This document shows positions 1 to 9,130 of a stretch of 64,000 bases of DNA, piece by piece; positions within the stretch are counted from its first letter, which is position 1, and every line of letters begins with the position of its first letter. The stretch comes from a bacterium (GTDB lineage: Bacteria > Gemmatimonadota > Gemmatimonadetes > Longimicrobiales > RSA9). The position numbers were made by a program, and so were the translations under genes. Under the pieces are notes generated by a model. That model was given only the letters and a program-made list of their open reading frames with translations. It was not told the origin of the DNA and did not search any database. The stretch is from contig QGVH01000022.1 in assembly GCA_003242735.1 (NCBI GenBank), forward strand, positions 1-64,000, read 5' to 3'.

Positions 1-85
1 GCCATGGTTCACCTGTGTGCGAAGCCCGGGCCCCGCGGAGCGTGGCGGGGTCGGGTCCGGGCTTCGCACACAGGTGAACCATGGC
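1..85. repeat. Perfect inverted repeat over the fliD start
   Basis: Positions 1-29 are the exact reverse complement of 57-85. The 27-base spacer holds a second inner pair, CCCCGC (31-36) with GCGGGG (45-50), so the whole stretch can fold into one long hairpin. The right arm contains the fliD Shine-Dalgarno AGGTGA and the ATG at 81. Because one arm ends exactly at the window edge and the match runs into codon 2, a fold-back assembly or library artefact at a contig end is as likely as a real translation-blocking hairpin. Confidence 0.9.
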
Positions 86-3000
86 AGGCTTGACGTCCGT
101 CAGCGGGCTGGCGAGCGGCGTTCAGTGGCTCGACCTGATCGACCAGATCATCGAGGCCAAGTCCCGGCCGAAGAAGCTGGTCGAGGCGCAGATCGAGCGC
201 CTGCAGGCGCGCTCGAGCGCCTGGTCCGCGCTCGGGGATCGGATCCGGACGCTCCAGGAAGCCGCGGAGCGCCTGGCCGACGTGCAGCGCAGCTGGAGCT
301 ACCGCGCGCAGGTGGCCGGCGGCGCGGCCGGCGCATTGCCGGTCGCGGTGACCACGGGAGCGGGCGCCGGCGTGGGCTCGTACCGGGTGCGCGTCCTGTC
401 GCTCGCCACGCAGGAGAAGCTGGCGGGCGGCGTCGTCGCATCGCGCTCGGAGGCGCTGGGGCTCTCCGGCGAGTTCCTCGTCAACGGCACGGTGATCCGC
501 GTCACGGAGAGCGATTCGCTGGAGAGCATCGCGGCGCGGATCAACTCGGCCAGCGGCGCCGGCGTCACTGCGACGATCGTCTCCGTGGCGCCGGACGAGC
601 ACCGGCTGGTGCTCACGAGCACACGCTCGGGCGCGGAGGGGAGGATCGACCTGGTGGACGGCGCCGCCGGCGTGCTCCGTGCGCTCGGCTTCCTCGAGGA
701 AGCGGCCGTCGTGAAGCACCAGCGGCCGGCCGGCGCGGCCAGCGACGTGTTCTCGAGCAACACCACGGCTGTTGCCGTGCAGCGCGGGCTCACCGACACG
801 CTGGCCGGCACGGTGCGGATCGGCGGGGCCACGGGTTTCGACGTGGCCCTCGACCTGTCCACCATGAGCCTCGACGACGTCGCGGCCGCCATCAACGCGG
901 CGGCGGCCGCGGCGGGGAGCGGCGTCAGTGCGTCCGTCGTCGCGGAGCCCGGCGAGGCCGGCTGGCGGCTGGTGATCGAGGGGACCGCGAGCTTCAGCGA
1001 TTCCGGCACCCGGGTCCTCGAGGCGCTGGGCATCCTCGAGGGGGGGCGCAGCGGCGTCGCACAGGTCATCGCGGGCGGGCAGCTCCTGGCCGGCGGCGCT
1101 GCGGCCACCGGCGCGACGCGCTTCGTCGACCTCGACGCGGGCGTCGCCGCGGGCGACACGCTCACCATCTCCGGCACGCGCGCGGACGGCACCACGTTCA
1201 CCTTCGACTTCCAGATCGACGCCACGACCACCCTGGACGACCTGATCGCGCGGCTGAACCAGGCGGATGCGCTCAAGGGCGGGAGCCGCACCGCGACCGC
1301 GTCCCTCGCGGACGGCCGCATCGTGGTCAGGGATGACCAGAGCGGCGAGAGCCGGCTCGCGCTCTCCATCGTCGCGCACAACGAGGGCGGCGGCGCCCTG
1401 GACTTCGGCACGTTCGCCGTGACCGAGGCGGGGCGCTCCCGCCAGCTCGTCGCGGCCGCGGACGCGGAGCTCGAGATCGACGGCGTCTACGTGCGCCGCT
1501 CGAGCAACACCATCACGGACGTGATCCCGGGGCTGACCTTCGACCTCCGGTACGCCGACCCGGCCACCACGGTGGAGGTGGCCGTGACGCGCGACCTGGA
1601 CGCGGCGAAGAGCGCGATCGAGGAGTTCGTGAACGCGCTCAACGCCGTCGTCGACTACGTGAAGGAGCAGTCCGCCGCGGCGCCGGCGGGCCAGGCACGG
1701 AAGCCGTTCTCGGGCGACTTCGTCGCCCGCTCGGTCCTGAACCAGCTCCGCGCCGCGCTGGATTTCGCGCTCCCGGTCGGCGAGCCCGGCGCCCCGCGGC
1801 GGCTCTCGGACATCGGGATCGAGGTCGACCGCAACGGCCGCTACCAGCTCAACGCAGAGAAGCTCCGGGCCGCGCTGGAGGCGCACCCGAACGCGGTCGC
1901 CCAGTTGTTCGGCGCCGTGGGCACGTCGAGCGCGCCGGGACTCGACTTCATCGTGGGCCCGGACCGGCTGACGAGCGGAACGTTCGAGGTCGAGATCACG
2001 GCGCCGGCCACGCGCGCCACGGTGCTGACAGCGTTCGACGGCGTCTACAACGACGACGGCGTCGCGGACGAGCTGCGTATCACGGATTTCGCCACCGGTG
2101 CGACGTACACGATCGTGCTGGAGAACGGGCTCACGACCGCGCAGATCCTGGAGCGGCTCCAGACGGAGCTGGGGACGGCGCGCCGGCGGCGGCTGGAGTC
2201 GCGGGAAGCGCTCCGGGACGCGGACGGCGACGCCGCGACGGAGGCGACGACGCTCGCCGAGCTGCGGCGCGCCGATGGCTCCTCGCTCGGCATCCAGGAC
2301 GGCGACGTACTCATGTTCTCGGGCACGCGCTCGAACGGCACGGCGTTCGTCGTGGAGTACACGGTGCAGGACGCTTCGGCCGTCACGCTCGGTGAGCTTC
2401 GGGCGTTCCTCCAGAGCCAGCTCGGCAGCGAGGCCGTCGTCTCCATCACGGACGGCGTGCTGTCGGTGGAGGCGGCGCAGGCCGGGCAGAGCCGGCTCTC
2501 GCTCGCGGTCAGCTCGAGCAACCCCGCGACCGGCAACCCGTTCGGCGTCTTCGACGTGGCGGTGGAAGGCCGCTCCGCCGCGCGCATCCGCGCGGAGCTG
2601 GAGGACGGCCAGATCCGGCTGACCCACGAGGACTACGGCTCCAACGCCGGGTTCGACATCGCCCTGGTCGCCGGCGGCGCGGACGGGACGGGCCAGCTCG
2701 GCCTCGTCGCGCAGGCGTACCGCGGCCAGGACGTGCAGGGGACGATCAACGGCACCGCGGCCAACGGCAGCGGGACGGTCCTGCGCGGGCCGGAAGGGAC
2801 CGAGATCGAGGGGCTGGTGCTCTCCTACACCGGCACCGCGACCGGCGCCGTCGGCAGTGTGACGTTCAGCCGCGGCGTCGCCGCTGCGATCGCCGACGTC
2901 GCCAAGCAGTTGCTCCAGTCCGGGACGGGGACCGTGCCGTCCGTCCTGGAGCGGATCGACGCGTCCGTCCGGCAGCTCCAGGACCGCGTCGCGCAGTTGG

Positions 3001-3137
3001 AGGACCGTCTCGAACGGCAGCGCGAGCAGTTGATCCTGCGGTTCGCCGCGCTGGAACAGGCGCTCGCGCAAGCGCAGGCGCAGTCCCAGTGGCTCGCGGG
3101 GCAGCTCGCGCAGTTCGGCACACAGAGGGCGCGTTGA
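81..3137 (+). CDS. fliD: Flagellar filament cap protein FliD (HAP2)
   Basis: FliD caps the growing flagellar filament and guides flagellin folding outside the cell. The N-terminus (about residues 3-100) has the FliD_N pattern, starting with T-S-V-S-G-L-A-S-G and then heptad-rich helices. Residues about 500-613 match FliD_C, including the D-I-G-I-E-V-D-R-N-G and A-V-A-Q-L-F-G stretches. Residues about 950-1013 are a long coiled-coil helix as in other FliD C-termini. At 1018 residues it is about twice the usual 450-700: roughly 330 residues of beta-rich, flagellin_IN-like sequence are inserted between the last two parts. ATG 81 has AGGTGA upstream. fliS follows 17 bases after the stop. Confidence 0.93.
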   Translation: MAGLTSVSGLASGVQWLDLIDQIIEAKSRPKKLVEAQIERLQARSSAWSALGDRIRTLQEAAERLADVQRSWSYRAQVAGGAAGALPVAVTTGAGAGVGSYRVRVLSLATQEKLAGGVVASRSEALGLSGEFLVNGTVIRVTESDSLESIAARINSASGAGVTATIVSVAPDEHRLVLTSTRSGAEGRIDLVDGAAGVLRALGFLEEAAVVKHQRPAGAASDVFSSNTTAVAVQRGLTDTLAGTVRIGGATGFDVALDLSTMSLDDVAAAINAAAAAAGSGVSASVVAEPGEAGWRLVIEGTASFSDSGTRVLEALGILEGGRSGVAQVIAGGQLLAGGAAATGATRFVDLDAGVAAGDTLTISGTRADGTTFTFDFQIDATTTLDDLIARLNQADALKGGSRTATASLADGRIVVRDDQSGESRLALSIVAHNEGGGALDFGTFAVTEAGRSRQLVAAADAELEIDGVYVRRSSNTITDVIPGLTFDLRYADPATTVEVAVTRDLDAAKSAIEEFVNALNAVVDYVKEQSAAAPAGQARKPFSGDFVARSVLNQLRAALDFALPVGEPGAPRRLSDIGIEVDRNGRYQLNAEKLRAALEAHPNAVAQLFGAVGTSSAPGLDFIVGPDRLTSGTFEVEITAPATRATVLTAFDGVYNDDGVADELRITDFATGATYTIVLENGLTTAQILERLQTELGTARRRRLESREALRDADGDAATEATTLAELRRADGSSLGIQDGDVLMFSGTRSNGTAFVVEYTVQDASAVTLGELRAFLQSQLGSEAVVSITDGVLSVEAAQAGQSRLSLAVSSSNPATGNPFGVFDVAVEGRSAARIRAELEDGQIRLTHEDYGSNAGFDIALVAGGADGTGQLGLVAQAYRGQDVQGTINGTAANGSGTVLRGPEGTEIEGLVLSYTGTATGAVGSVTFSRGVAAAIADVAKQLLQSGTGTVPSVLERIDASVRQLQDRVAQLEDRLERQREQLILRFAALEQALAQAQAQSQWLAGQLAQFGTQRAR

Positions 3138-3153
3138 CGAGGAGCGCGTCGCC

Positions 3154-3570
3154 ATGACGACCGGCCAGCGGAACGCATCGGCGTACCTGGAGGCGAAGGT
3201 CCTGAGCAGCAGCCGCGAGGATCTCGTTCCGCTGCTCTACGAGCACCTGTGCGCGAACCTGCGGCGCGCCGCGGCGCAGATCGAGGCAGGTGACATCGAA
3301 GGCAAGGCGGCCAGTCTGGAGCGGGCAACCGCGATCGTCTTCGAGCTGCTCGCCTCCCTCGATTTCGAGGCCGGCGGCGACCTGGCCGCGCGGCTGGCCG
3401 CGCTGTATTCGTTCTTCGCGTCCGAGATCAGCGCCGCCAGCCGGACCCTGGATCGGCAGCGGCTCGAACGCGTCACGAACATGGTGGCCTCGCTGCACGA
3501 GGCATGGCGCCAGGCCGCGGCGAAGGTGAAGGGCCGGGCCGAGGCCGACAGAGGGCAGGGGGCGGCATGA
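3154..3570 (+). CDS. fliS: Flagellar export chaperone FliS
   Basis: A small all-helical cytosolic chaperone that binds the flagellin C-terminus and keeps it unfolded for export. At 138 residues it has the family length. It starts with the typical Y-L-E-A-K-V-L-S-S-S-R-E-D-L-V-P-L-L-Y region, followed by a four-helix pattern with an L-L-A-S-L-D-F-E segment near residue 67. It lies directly after fliD, the usual order. Its stop overlaps the next start (ATGA at 3567-3570), indicating translational coupling. Confidence 0.93.
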   Translation: MTTGQRNASAYLEAKVLSSSREDLVPLLYEHLCANLRRAAAQIEAGDIEGKAASLERATAIVFELLASLDFEAGGDLAARLAALYSFFASEISAASRTLDRQRLERVTNMVASLHEAWRQAAAKVKGRAEADRGQGAA

Positions 3571-3983
3571 GCGGTGCGGGGGGCGCGGCGGTTGTCGCAG
3601 AGTCGTCGTCCGCGCTCCGCGAGCGCCTGGACGCGTGCACCCGGTACGCAGCCGTGGTGCACGAGCAGCTCGCGGCGCTGGACCGGAACGACCTCGATGC
3701 GTTCGCGGTGCTGGCGCGCGAGCGGGAGACCCTCGCCCGCAGGATCGAGGGTGCGGCGATGGCGGGGGTAGACGTGGCGCCGCGCGATGGAGAACGCGAG
3801 GTTGGCGCGCTCCATGAGGTCCTGCAACGCTGCGCCGAGGCGGACGCGCGGCTGCTCGAACGGCTGCGGGCGCTGCGCGACGAGGCGCGGGATGCGCTCC
3901 GACACCTGGAGGCGCGACGGTCCGGCGTCCGGGCGTACATGGCGGCCGGCGGCGGGCCGGTGAGCCTGGACGTGCGCTCCTGA
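3567..3983 (+). CDS. FliT-like flagellar chaperone
   Basis: A 138-residue helical protein rich in Arg, Glu and Ala with no membrane segment. Its start codon overlaps the fliS stop (ATGA). Position right after fliD-fliS and the pattern of long amphipathic helices fit FliT, which binds FliD before export. Sequence identity with FliT is weak, so the call leans on gene order. The reading frame is open further upstream to 3504, but the ATGA overlap supports 3567. Confidence 0.6.
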   Translation: MSGAGGAAVVAESSSALRERLDACTRYAAVVHEQLAALDRNDLDAFAVLARERETLARRIEGAAMAGVDVAPRDGEREVGALHEVLQRCAEADARLLERLRALRDEARDALRHLEARRSGVRAYMAAGGGPVSLDVRS

Positions 3984-4045
3984 GCGGCTGCCGGGGCCTG
4001 AAGTCCGGGCCCGTCGCGGCCGATGCTTGGAGTAGGGAGGTGCGT

Positions 4046-4357
4046 ATGATCGAGAACATCGGCTCCAGCGGGCCCGTCCGGCCGGAACGGGCGTCCGGCG
4101 TCCCGGACGAGCGGGACCGGCCGGGCAGGGCGGTGCAGCAGGTCAGCCGCGTCCCGCCCCGTGACCGGGTCGAGATCTCGGAGCGCGGCCGCGTGTTGGC
4201 GGCGCGCCAGGAGCTCGTGGCGTGGCTCCAGGCGCAGACGGGGAAGAGCCCGGAGGCGATCGCGGAGCTCCTCGCCCGTCTGGAAGAGGGGGCCTACGAC
4301 TCGCCCACCATCGCCCGCGAGGTCGCGCGGCGTCTGCTCGAGAGCGGAGACCTGTGA
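4046..4357 (+). CDS. flgM: FlgM-like anti-sigma-28 factor
   Basis: A 103-residue protein with a disordered, charged N-terminal half and a helical C-terminal half, as in FlgM, which holds the flagellar sigma factor until the hook is complete. The V-E-I-S-E-R-G-R segment (about residue 40) and the ending S-P-T-I-A-R-E-V-A-R-R-L-L-E match the family pattern. ATG 4046 has AGGGAGG five bases upstream; the in-frame GTG at 4040 lies inside that site. The stop overlaps the next start (TGATG). Confidence 0.72.
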   Translation: MIENIGSSGPVRPERASGVPDERDRPGRAVQQVSRVPPRDRVEISERGRVLAARQELVAWLQAQTGKSPEAIAELLARLEEGAYDSPTIAREVARRLLESGDL

Positions 4358-4674
4358 TGACCGAGCGGAGGCCGTTGCCCGCCGAGCTCCTGAGGGACTC
4401 GGAGGCCGCGCTGCGGCGCGCAGCGGACCTGTTGGCCGACTTCGGCGTCGACGGGGACGGCGACGCGTCCGCCGCCCCGCGAGGCGGAACGTCTCCGCTG
4501 CGCGGCCTGAACGAGGAGCTCCGGCAGTTGCGGGCGCAGATTGACGACTGCGCCGTCGAGATCGTCTGGCACCTCCACGAGGCCGGCGCGCTGGTCCATG
4601 ATCTCGAGAAGCGGCTCGCCCGCGTCGCTGCGGCCACCGAACGCTTTGCCGGCACAGCTCCCCACCCGGGCTGA
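4357..4674 (+). CDS. Small flagellar-operon protein, FlgN-like
   Basis: A 105-residue helical protein translationally coupled to the flgM-like gene through TGATG at 4355-4359. flgN, the export chaperone for the hook-filament junction proteins, often follows flgM, and the long heptad-like helices fit. No motif settles it, so the name rests on position. The C-terminus is Ala/Arg rich with a short low-complexity tail. Confidence 0.45.
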   Translation: MTERRPLPAELLRDSEAALRRAADLLADFGVDGDGDASAAPRGGTSPLRGLNEELRQLRAQIDDCAVEIVWHLHEAGALVHDLEKRLARVAAATERFAGTAPHPG

Positions 4675-4916
4675 CGCGACGCCGCCTTCCCTCTCCAGCG
4701 CGGGCCCCGCGCCGCGGCATGCGCCGCCCTCTCCTCCGACCCTCCGCTTCCCGCTACCCTCTCCCCAGCGCCGAGCCAGCCACCGATGACCAATCCGCCG
4801 CGGCCCGGAAGGCGGGGCCGGTTGTGCTGCGTCCGGGCGGCCTGCAACTTCCCGCACGGGGAGGGGAGGTGGAACGGCGGAACCGCCACGGGGTTTCCTC
4901 CAGGCAAGGAGCGGTC

Positions 4917-5243
4917 ATGCTGGTGGTGACGACGTCCTCGATCGAGGGCCGGAAGATCACGCGGTATCTGGGGCTGGTGAGCGGCGACGCGATCCTCGGC
5001 GCCAACATCTTCCGCGACTTCTTCGCGAGCATCCGCGACATCGTGGGCGGGCGCTCCGCCGCTTACGAGAAGGAGCTCCGCAAGGCGAAACAGATCGCCC
5101 TCGAAGAGATGATCCAGGAGGCGGCGCAGCTCGGCGCGAACGCGGTGATTGGTGTGGACCTGGACTACGAGACGATCGACCTGGGTCAGGGCGGCGCGAT
5201 GCTGATGGTCAGCGCCAACGGCACGGCCGTCGTCTACGAGTGA
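4917..5243 (+). CDS. YbjQ/UPF0145 family protein
   Basis: A 108-residue cytosolic protein of the YbjQ family (putative heavy-metal-binding domain, pentamer in known structures; biochemical role unsettled). Visible family features are T-S-S-I-E-G-R-K-I near residue 6, the [12 protein letters not shown] segment, and the ending with [13 protein letters not shown] followed by V-S-A-N-G-T-A-V. The frame is open upstream to 4719, but ATG 4917 has AAGGAG at 4906-4911 and the family domain begins exactly there. lspA follows after 37 bases. Confidence 0.88.
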   Translation: MLVVTTSSIEGRKITRYLGLVSGDAILGANIFRDFFASIRDIVGGRSAAYEKELRKAKQIALEEMIQEAAQLGANAVIGVDLDYETIDLGQGGAMLMVSANGTAVVYE

Positions 5244-5280
5244 AGCGGGCAGGTACGGGGCTCCGGCCGGAGGCGAGGCA

Positions 5281-5802
5281 ATGAGCGCGAAGGCGCGGAT
5301 CCTGATCCCCACGCTCGCGGCGATCCTGATCACGGACATCCTGACCAAGCGCTGGGCGCTCGCGGCGCTGGGCGGCGGAGAGCGGATCGAGCTTTTCGGC
5401 GGACTCGTGCCGCTCACGCTGGCGTTCAACAAGGGCGCCGCGTTCAGCATCCACTTCGGCGACGCGTCCCGCTGGATCTTCCTCGCCCTTTCCCTGGTGG
5501 CGCTGTGGGTGCTCGCGGCGCTCTACCGCGCCGCGCAGCCCGGCGATCGGCTGAGGGTCTGGGCCGTGTCGCTGATCATGGCCGGTGCGCTCGGCAACCT
5601 CGTGGACCGCGTGCGGTGGAGCCACGGCGTGGTGGACTTCATCGGCCCCATTGACCTGGGCTTCATGCTCTGGCCCGTGTTCAACGTCGCGGACATGGCC
5701 ATCACCTGCGGCGGCGTGCTGCTGGTGATCTCGCTGTGGCAGGAGGGGCGGGAAGCGAAGGGGACGGCCCGGTCTCCCTCGACCGCGCCGGAGGGCCAGT
5801 GA
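5281..5802 (+). CDS. lspA: Lipoprotein signal peptidase (signal peptidase II)
   Basis: An inner-membrane aspartyl protease that removes the signal peptide of prolipoproteins after diacylglycerol attachment. It has 173 residues and four hydrophobic segments. The catalytic pair is visible as D109 in G-N-L-V-D-R and D138 in F-N-V-A-D-M; the conserved F-N-K-G-A-A-F-S lies at residues 49-56. The many lipobox proteins in this window are its expected substrates. It probably sits in one transcript with the YbjQ gene upstream. Confidence 0.95.
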   Translation: MSAKARILIPTLAAILITDILTKRWALAALGGGERIELFGGLVPLTLAFNKGAAFSIHFGDASRWIFLALSLVALWVLAALYRAAQPGDRLRVWAVSLIMAGALGNLVDRVRWSHGVVDFIGPIDLGFMLWPVFNVADMAITCGGVLLVISLWQEGREAKGTARSPSTAPEGQ

Positions 5803-5824
5803 CGCAGCGGAGCGGCGACGCCGT

Positions 5825-6004
5825 CTAGTCCGGGCCTGGCGGCAGGCGGTTCCGCAGCGTGGACGCGATGCCGATGAGGCCGATGCCGACCAGCACCACG
5901 ATCCCGATGACGATCCAGCTCTGCGGCACGCCGAGCTCTACGGCCGCCATCGCCAACCCGCCGATCAGCACCACGAAACCGACGATGTAGAGCGCGAGCG
6001 ACAT
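5825..6004 (-). CDS. Small two-helix membrane protein
   Basis: A 59-residue protein consisting almost only of two hydrophobic helices separated by V-E-L-G-V-P-Q-S, ending in a short basic tail. The start at 6004 has a strong Shine-Dalgarno (GGGGAGGGG) upstream on the minus strand; the frame is open further but the extra codons look non-coding. It lies tail to tail with lspA and just downstream of sucA. No family was recognised. Confidence 0.6.
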   Translation of the reverse strand: MSLALYIVGFVVLIGGLAMAAVELGVPQSWIVIGIVVLVGIGLIGIASTLRNRLPPGPD

Positions 6005-6133
6005 GCCCCTCCCCCGCGCAGGTCTCCGTGCGGGAGAGGGGCAAGTGTCGTTCCAGGCGTCGTCGCCGGCGAAGAGCACTGCGCCGGACGCCGCCGGGCC
6101 GCAGGTCCAGCCCCGGCGGCGTCCGGCCGGCGA

Positions 6134-8920
6134 TCACCGCTGCGCGGAGCGGGCCGCCCGGCGGCGAGGCGCCGGCACGGTCAGCGCCGCCTCGACGATG
6201 CGCCGCTGCTCCCGCTCGTGCGCGTTGGCAAAGCCCTCAGCGGGGCTGGCCCGCTCGGGCCGGCCGATGTAGGAGAGCCGCGCGCGGTCACGGACCAGCG
6301 CAGCGAGTCGCGGCTGGAGCGCCCGCCAAGCGCCCATGTTCTCCGGCTCCTCCTGCACCCAGACCACCTCCTCCAGCTCCGGATACCGCTCCAGCACCTC
6401 GGCGAGTTCGGCCTCCGGGAACGGATAGAGCTGCTCGACCCGCACGATCGCGGTCTGGCTCGCCGCCTCCCGCTTCTCGCTCGTGATCAGGTCGTAGTAG
6501 ATCTTGCCCGTGCAGAGCAGCAGACGGGTGATCTGGCCGGCACGCTCGCGCGCCGCGTCGTCGTCCAGCACCGGCTGGAACGCGCCCTCGGCCAAGTCGG
6601 CCAGCCGCGAGACCGCCCGCGGATGCCGCAGCAGGCTCTTGGGCGTGATCACCACCAGCGGCCGCCGCTCGCGGCTCAGCGCCTGGCTCCGCAGCAGGTG
6701 GAAGTAGTTCGCCGGCGTGGTCGGCGCCACCACGCGCATGTTGTCTTCACCGGCGAGCTGGAGCAGCCGCTCCACGCGGGCGCTGGAGTGCTCCGGCCCC
6801 TGGCCCTCGTAGCCGTGCGGCAGCAGCAGCGTGAGCCGCGACTCCTGGCCCCACTTGGCGCGGCCCGCCGCCACGAACTGGTCGATCACCACCTGCGCGC
6901 CGTTCGCGAAGTCGCCGAACTGCGCCTCCCAGAGGACCAGCGTCTCCGGCGCGGCCACGCTGTAGCCGTACTCGAAGCCCATGACGCCCAGCTCGGAGAG
7001 CGGGCTGTTGTAGACCTCGAACGCCGCCTTCGCCTGACTCAGGTTCTGGAGCGGGCAATACGTCTCGCCGGTCTCTGCGTCGTGCAGCACCAGGTGGCGC
7101 TGGCTGAACGTGCCGCGCTCCACATCCTGCCCGGTGAGCCGGACGGGGGTGCCCTCGGCGAGCAGGGACGCAAACGCGAGCGTCTCCGCGTGCGCCCAAT
7201 CAATGGGCCCGTCGCTCTCCAGGACCCGCGCCCTGCGCTCGAGCTGCCGCACCAGCTTCGGGTTGACGGTGAAGTCCGCGGGCCACGTGTGCAGCTCGCG
7301 GTCCAGGGCCTTTAGCCGCTCGGCCGGCACGCGGGTGTCCACGGCCTCGAACGGCACGGGCACGTGCTCGTAGGCCTCCACGGCGTGCGCGGTCTCGCCC
7401 GCCGGCGCCTTGCGCACCTCGTCCTGCGCCTGGATCAGCCGCTGGTACTGCTCCTCCCGCATCGCGCGCGCCTCTTCCTCGGTGATCACGCCCCGGGAGA
7501 TCAGCGTGCGCTCCCACAGGGTCCCCACCGTGGGGTGGTCCTGGATGATGCGGTACATCCGCGGCTGCGTGTACGTCGGCTCGTCCGACTCGTTGTGGCC
7601 GTGACGCCGGTAGCCGATCAGGTCCACCAGGACGTCGCTGCGGAACCGCTCGTGGTACGCCATCGCCAGCCGCATGACGGCGAGGCAGGCCTCCGGGTCG
7701 TCCGCGTTGACGTGGAAGATCGGAATGTCGTAGCCGAGCGCCATGTCGCTGGCGTACCGGTTCGTGCGACCCGCGCGCGGCTCCGTCGTGAAGCCGATCT
7801 GGTTGTTGACGATGATGTGGATCGTGCCGCCGACGCGGAAACCCTCGAGCTGCGCCAGGTTGAGCGTCTCCGCGACGATGCCCTGGCCGGAGAACGCGGC
7901 ATCACCGTGGATCAGCACGGCCATGACCGCCTTCTCGTCACGCGAGAGGGCCCGGGACGAGCGGTCCGTCTGCTTCGCCCGGACCATGCCCACGACCACC
8001 GGGTCCACCGCCTCGAGGTGGCTCGGGTTGGGTGCGAGCGTCACCGTGAGCGGAACGCCGGACGCGGTGGCGTAGGTGCCCTCGGCACCGAGGTGGTACT
8101 TCACGTCGCCGGTCGTGCCGAGCCGTGCATGCTTGCCCTCGAACTCCGCGATGAGCGCCGTGTACGGCTTGCCCAGCACGTGCGTCAGCACGTTGAGCCG
8201 GCCGCGGTGCGCCATGCCGACCACGACCTCCCGAGCGCCGGCCGCAGCCGCACGCTCGATGGCGAGGTCCAGCATCGGCACGAGCATGTCGGTGCCCTCG
8301 ATCGAGAACCGCTTGGCGCCGAGGTACGCCCGGTGGAGGAACTGTTCGAACGTCTCCACCTCGATCAGCCGGCGCAGCAGCTTCCGCTGGTCCTCCGGGG
8401 TCAGCGGGCGGAGGTGCTCGCCGGACTCGATGGCGTCCCGCAGCCAGTTGCGGCGGACCGGGTCCTCCAGGTGCTCGTACTCGTAGCCGATCGTTCCGCA
8501 GTACGTGGCGCGCAGCCACTGCACCACGTCGGCCGCGGTCTCGCCGATCTTGCCGAGCCCGAACACCTCTGCGGGAATGGACTCCAGCTCTTCGGGCGAG
8601 ATCCCGTGGAAGGCAGGGTCGAGGGTCGGATGACCCGGCGGCGCCGAACCCAGCGGATCCAGGCGGGCCGCCCAGTGTCCGTTCAACCGGTGCGCCGCGA
8701 GCAGCTTCCCGGCGGCGACGGCCGCACGGAGTTGCGCCACGGTGGCGCCGGTGGGTGCCGGCGCGGCCGCTTCCGCCTCGGCCACGCCGAGCTGCTGGGC
8801 GAGTGGAGCGAACACGCGCTGCCAGTGTTCGTCCACCGAACGAGGGTTGCGCAGGAAACGCTCGAACATTTCCTGCGCGTAACCGACGTTGTAGGTGTCA
8901 AAAACCGAAGATGGTCCCAC
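6134..8920 (-). CDS. sucA: 2-oxoglutarate dehydrogenase E1 component
   Basis: The thiamine-diphosphate-dependent E1 subunit decarboxylates 2-oxoglutarate in the TCA cycle and passes the succinyl group to E2 lipoamide. At 928 residues it is full length. The N-terminal Y-A-Q-E-M-F-E-R-F motif is the typical SucA lead helix. The central part has the I-G-Y-E-Y-E-H block, the thiamine site H-G-D-A-A-F-S-G-Q-G and the R-R-H-G-H-N-E-S-D-E-P block. It lacks the E2-like N-terminal domain of the actinobacterial KGD fusion. Translation starts at GTG 8920. No E2 or E3 gene is adjacent. Confidence 0.96.
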   Translation of the reverse strand: MGPSSVFDTYNVGYAQEMFERFLRNPRSVDEHWQRVFAPLAQQLGVAEAEAAAPAPTGATVAQLRAAVAAGKLLAAHRLNGHWAARLDPLGSAPPGHPTLDPAFHGISPEELESIPAEVFGLGKIGETAADVVQWLRATYCGTIGYEYEHLEDPVRRNWLRDAIESGEHLRPLTPEDQRKLLRRLIEVETFEQFLHRAYLGAKRFSIEGTDMLVPMLDLAIERAAAAGAREVVVGMAHRGRLNVLTHVLGKPYTALIAEFEGKHARLGTTGDVKYHLGAEGTYATASGVPLTVTLAPNPSHLEAVDPVVVGMVRAKQTDRSSRALSRDEKAVMAVLIHGDAAFSGQGIVAETLNLAQLEGFRVGGTIHIIVNNQIGFTTEPRAGRTNRYASDMALGYDIPIFHVNADDPEACLAVMRLAMAYHERFRSDVLVDLIGYRRHGHNESDEPTYTQPRMYRIIQDHPTVGTLWERTLISRGVITEEEARAMREEQYQRLIQAQDEVRKAPAGETAHAVEAYEHVPVPFEAVDTRVPAERLKALDRELHTWPADFTVNPKLVRQLERRARVLESDGPIDWAHAETLAFASLLAEGTPVRLTGQDVERGTFSQRHLVLHDAETGETYCPLQNLSQAKAAFEVYNSPLSELGVMGFEYGYSVAAPETLVLWEAQFGDFANGAQVVIDQFVAAGRAKWGQESRLTLLLPHGYEGQGPEHSSARVERLLQLAGEDNMRVVAPTTPANYFHLLRSQALSRERRPLVVITPKSLLRHPRAVSRLADLAEGAFQPVLDDDAARERAGQITRLLLCTGKIYYDLITSEKREAASQTAIVRVEQLYPFPEAELAEVLERYPELEEVVWVQEEPENMGAWRALQPRLAALVRDRARLSYIGRPERASPAEGFANAHEREQRRIVEAALTVPAPRRRAARSAQR

Positions 8921-9089
8921 GGCTCTCTTCCGCTCCTCTGACGCCGCCCCGCGCCCCTTTCATCGGAAATACCCGGCACACCGGGGTCGGTTCTCCGCGC
9001 GTGCACCCGCAACGGCGGAGGGAAGGGGCCCAAGGCGGCCTGGCGGCCAGCGCCAGTGCTGGCAACCGGCCCCGATGTGGCCACGAAGG

Positions 9090-9118
9090 AAGATAGCAGG
9101 GCGACACAGGAAGTCCAG
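9090..9118 (-). promoter_or_regulatory. Possible sucA promoter
   Basis: Read on the minus strand, CTGGAC (9118-9113), a 17-base spacer and TATCTT (9095-9090) form a sigma-70-like promoter upstream of sucA. It would give a leader of about 160 bases. It lies in the short gap after the Lon-family gene. Match quality is moderate. Confidence 0.4.
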
Positions 9119-9130
9119 CGGTGGTACGGC

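Noticed and set aside
4675-4916. Open frame continuing upstream of the YbjQ-family start (from 4719)
   Set aside because: The added 66 codons are Pro/Arg-rich, differ from the family, and a clear AAGGAG fits ATG 4917.
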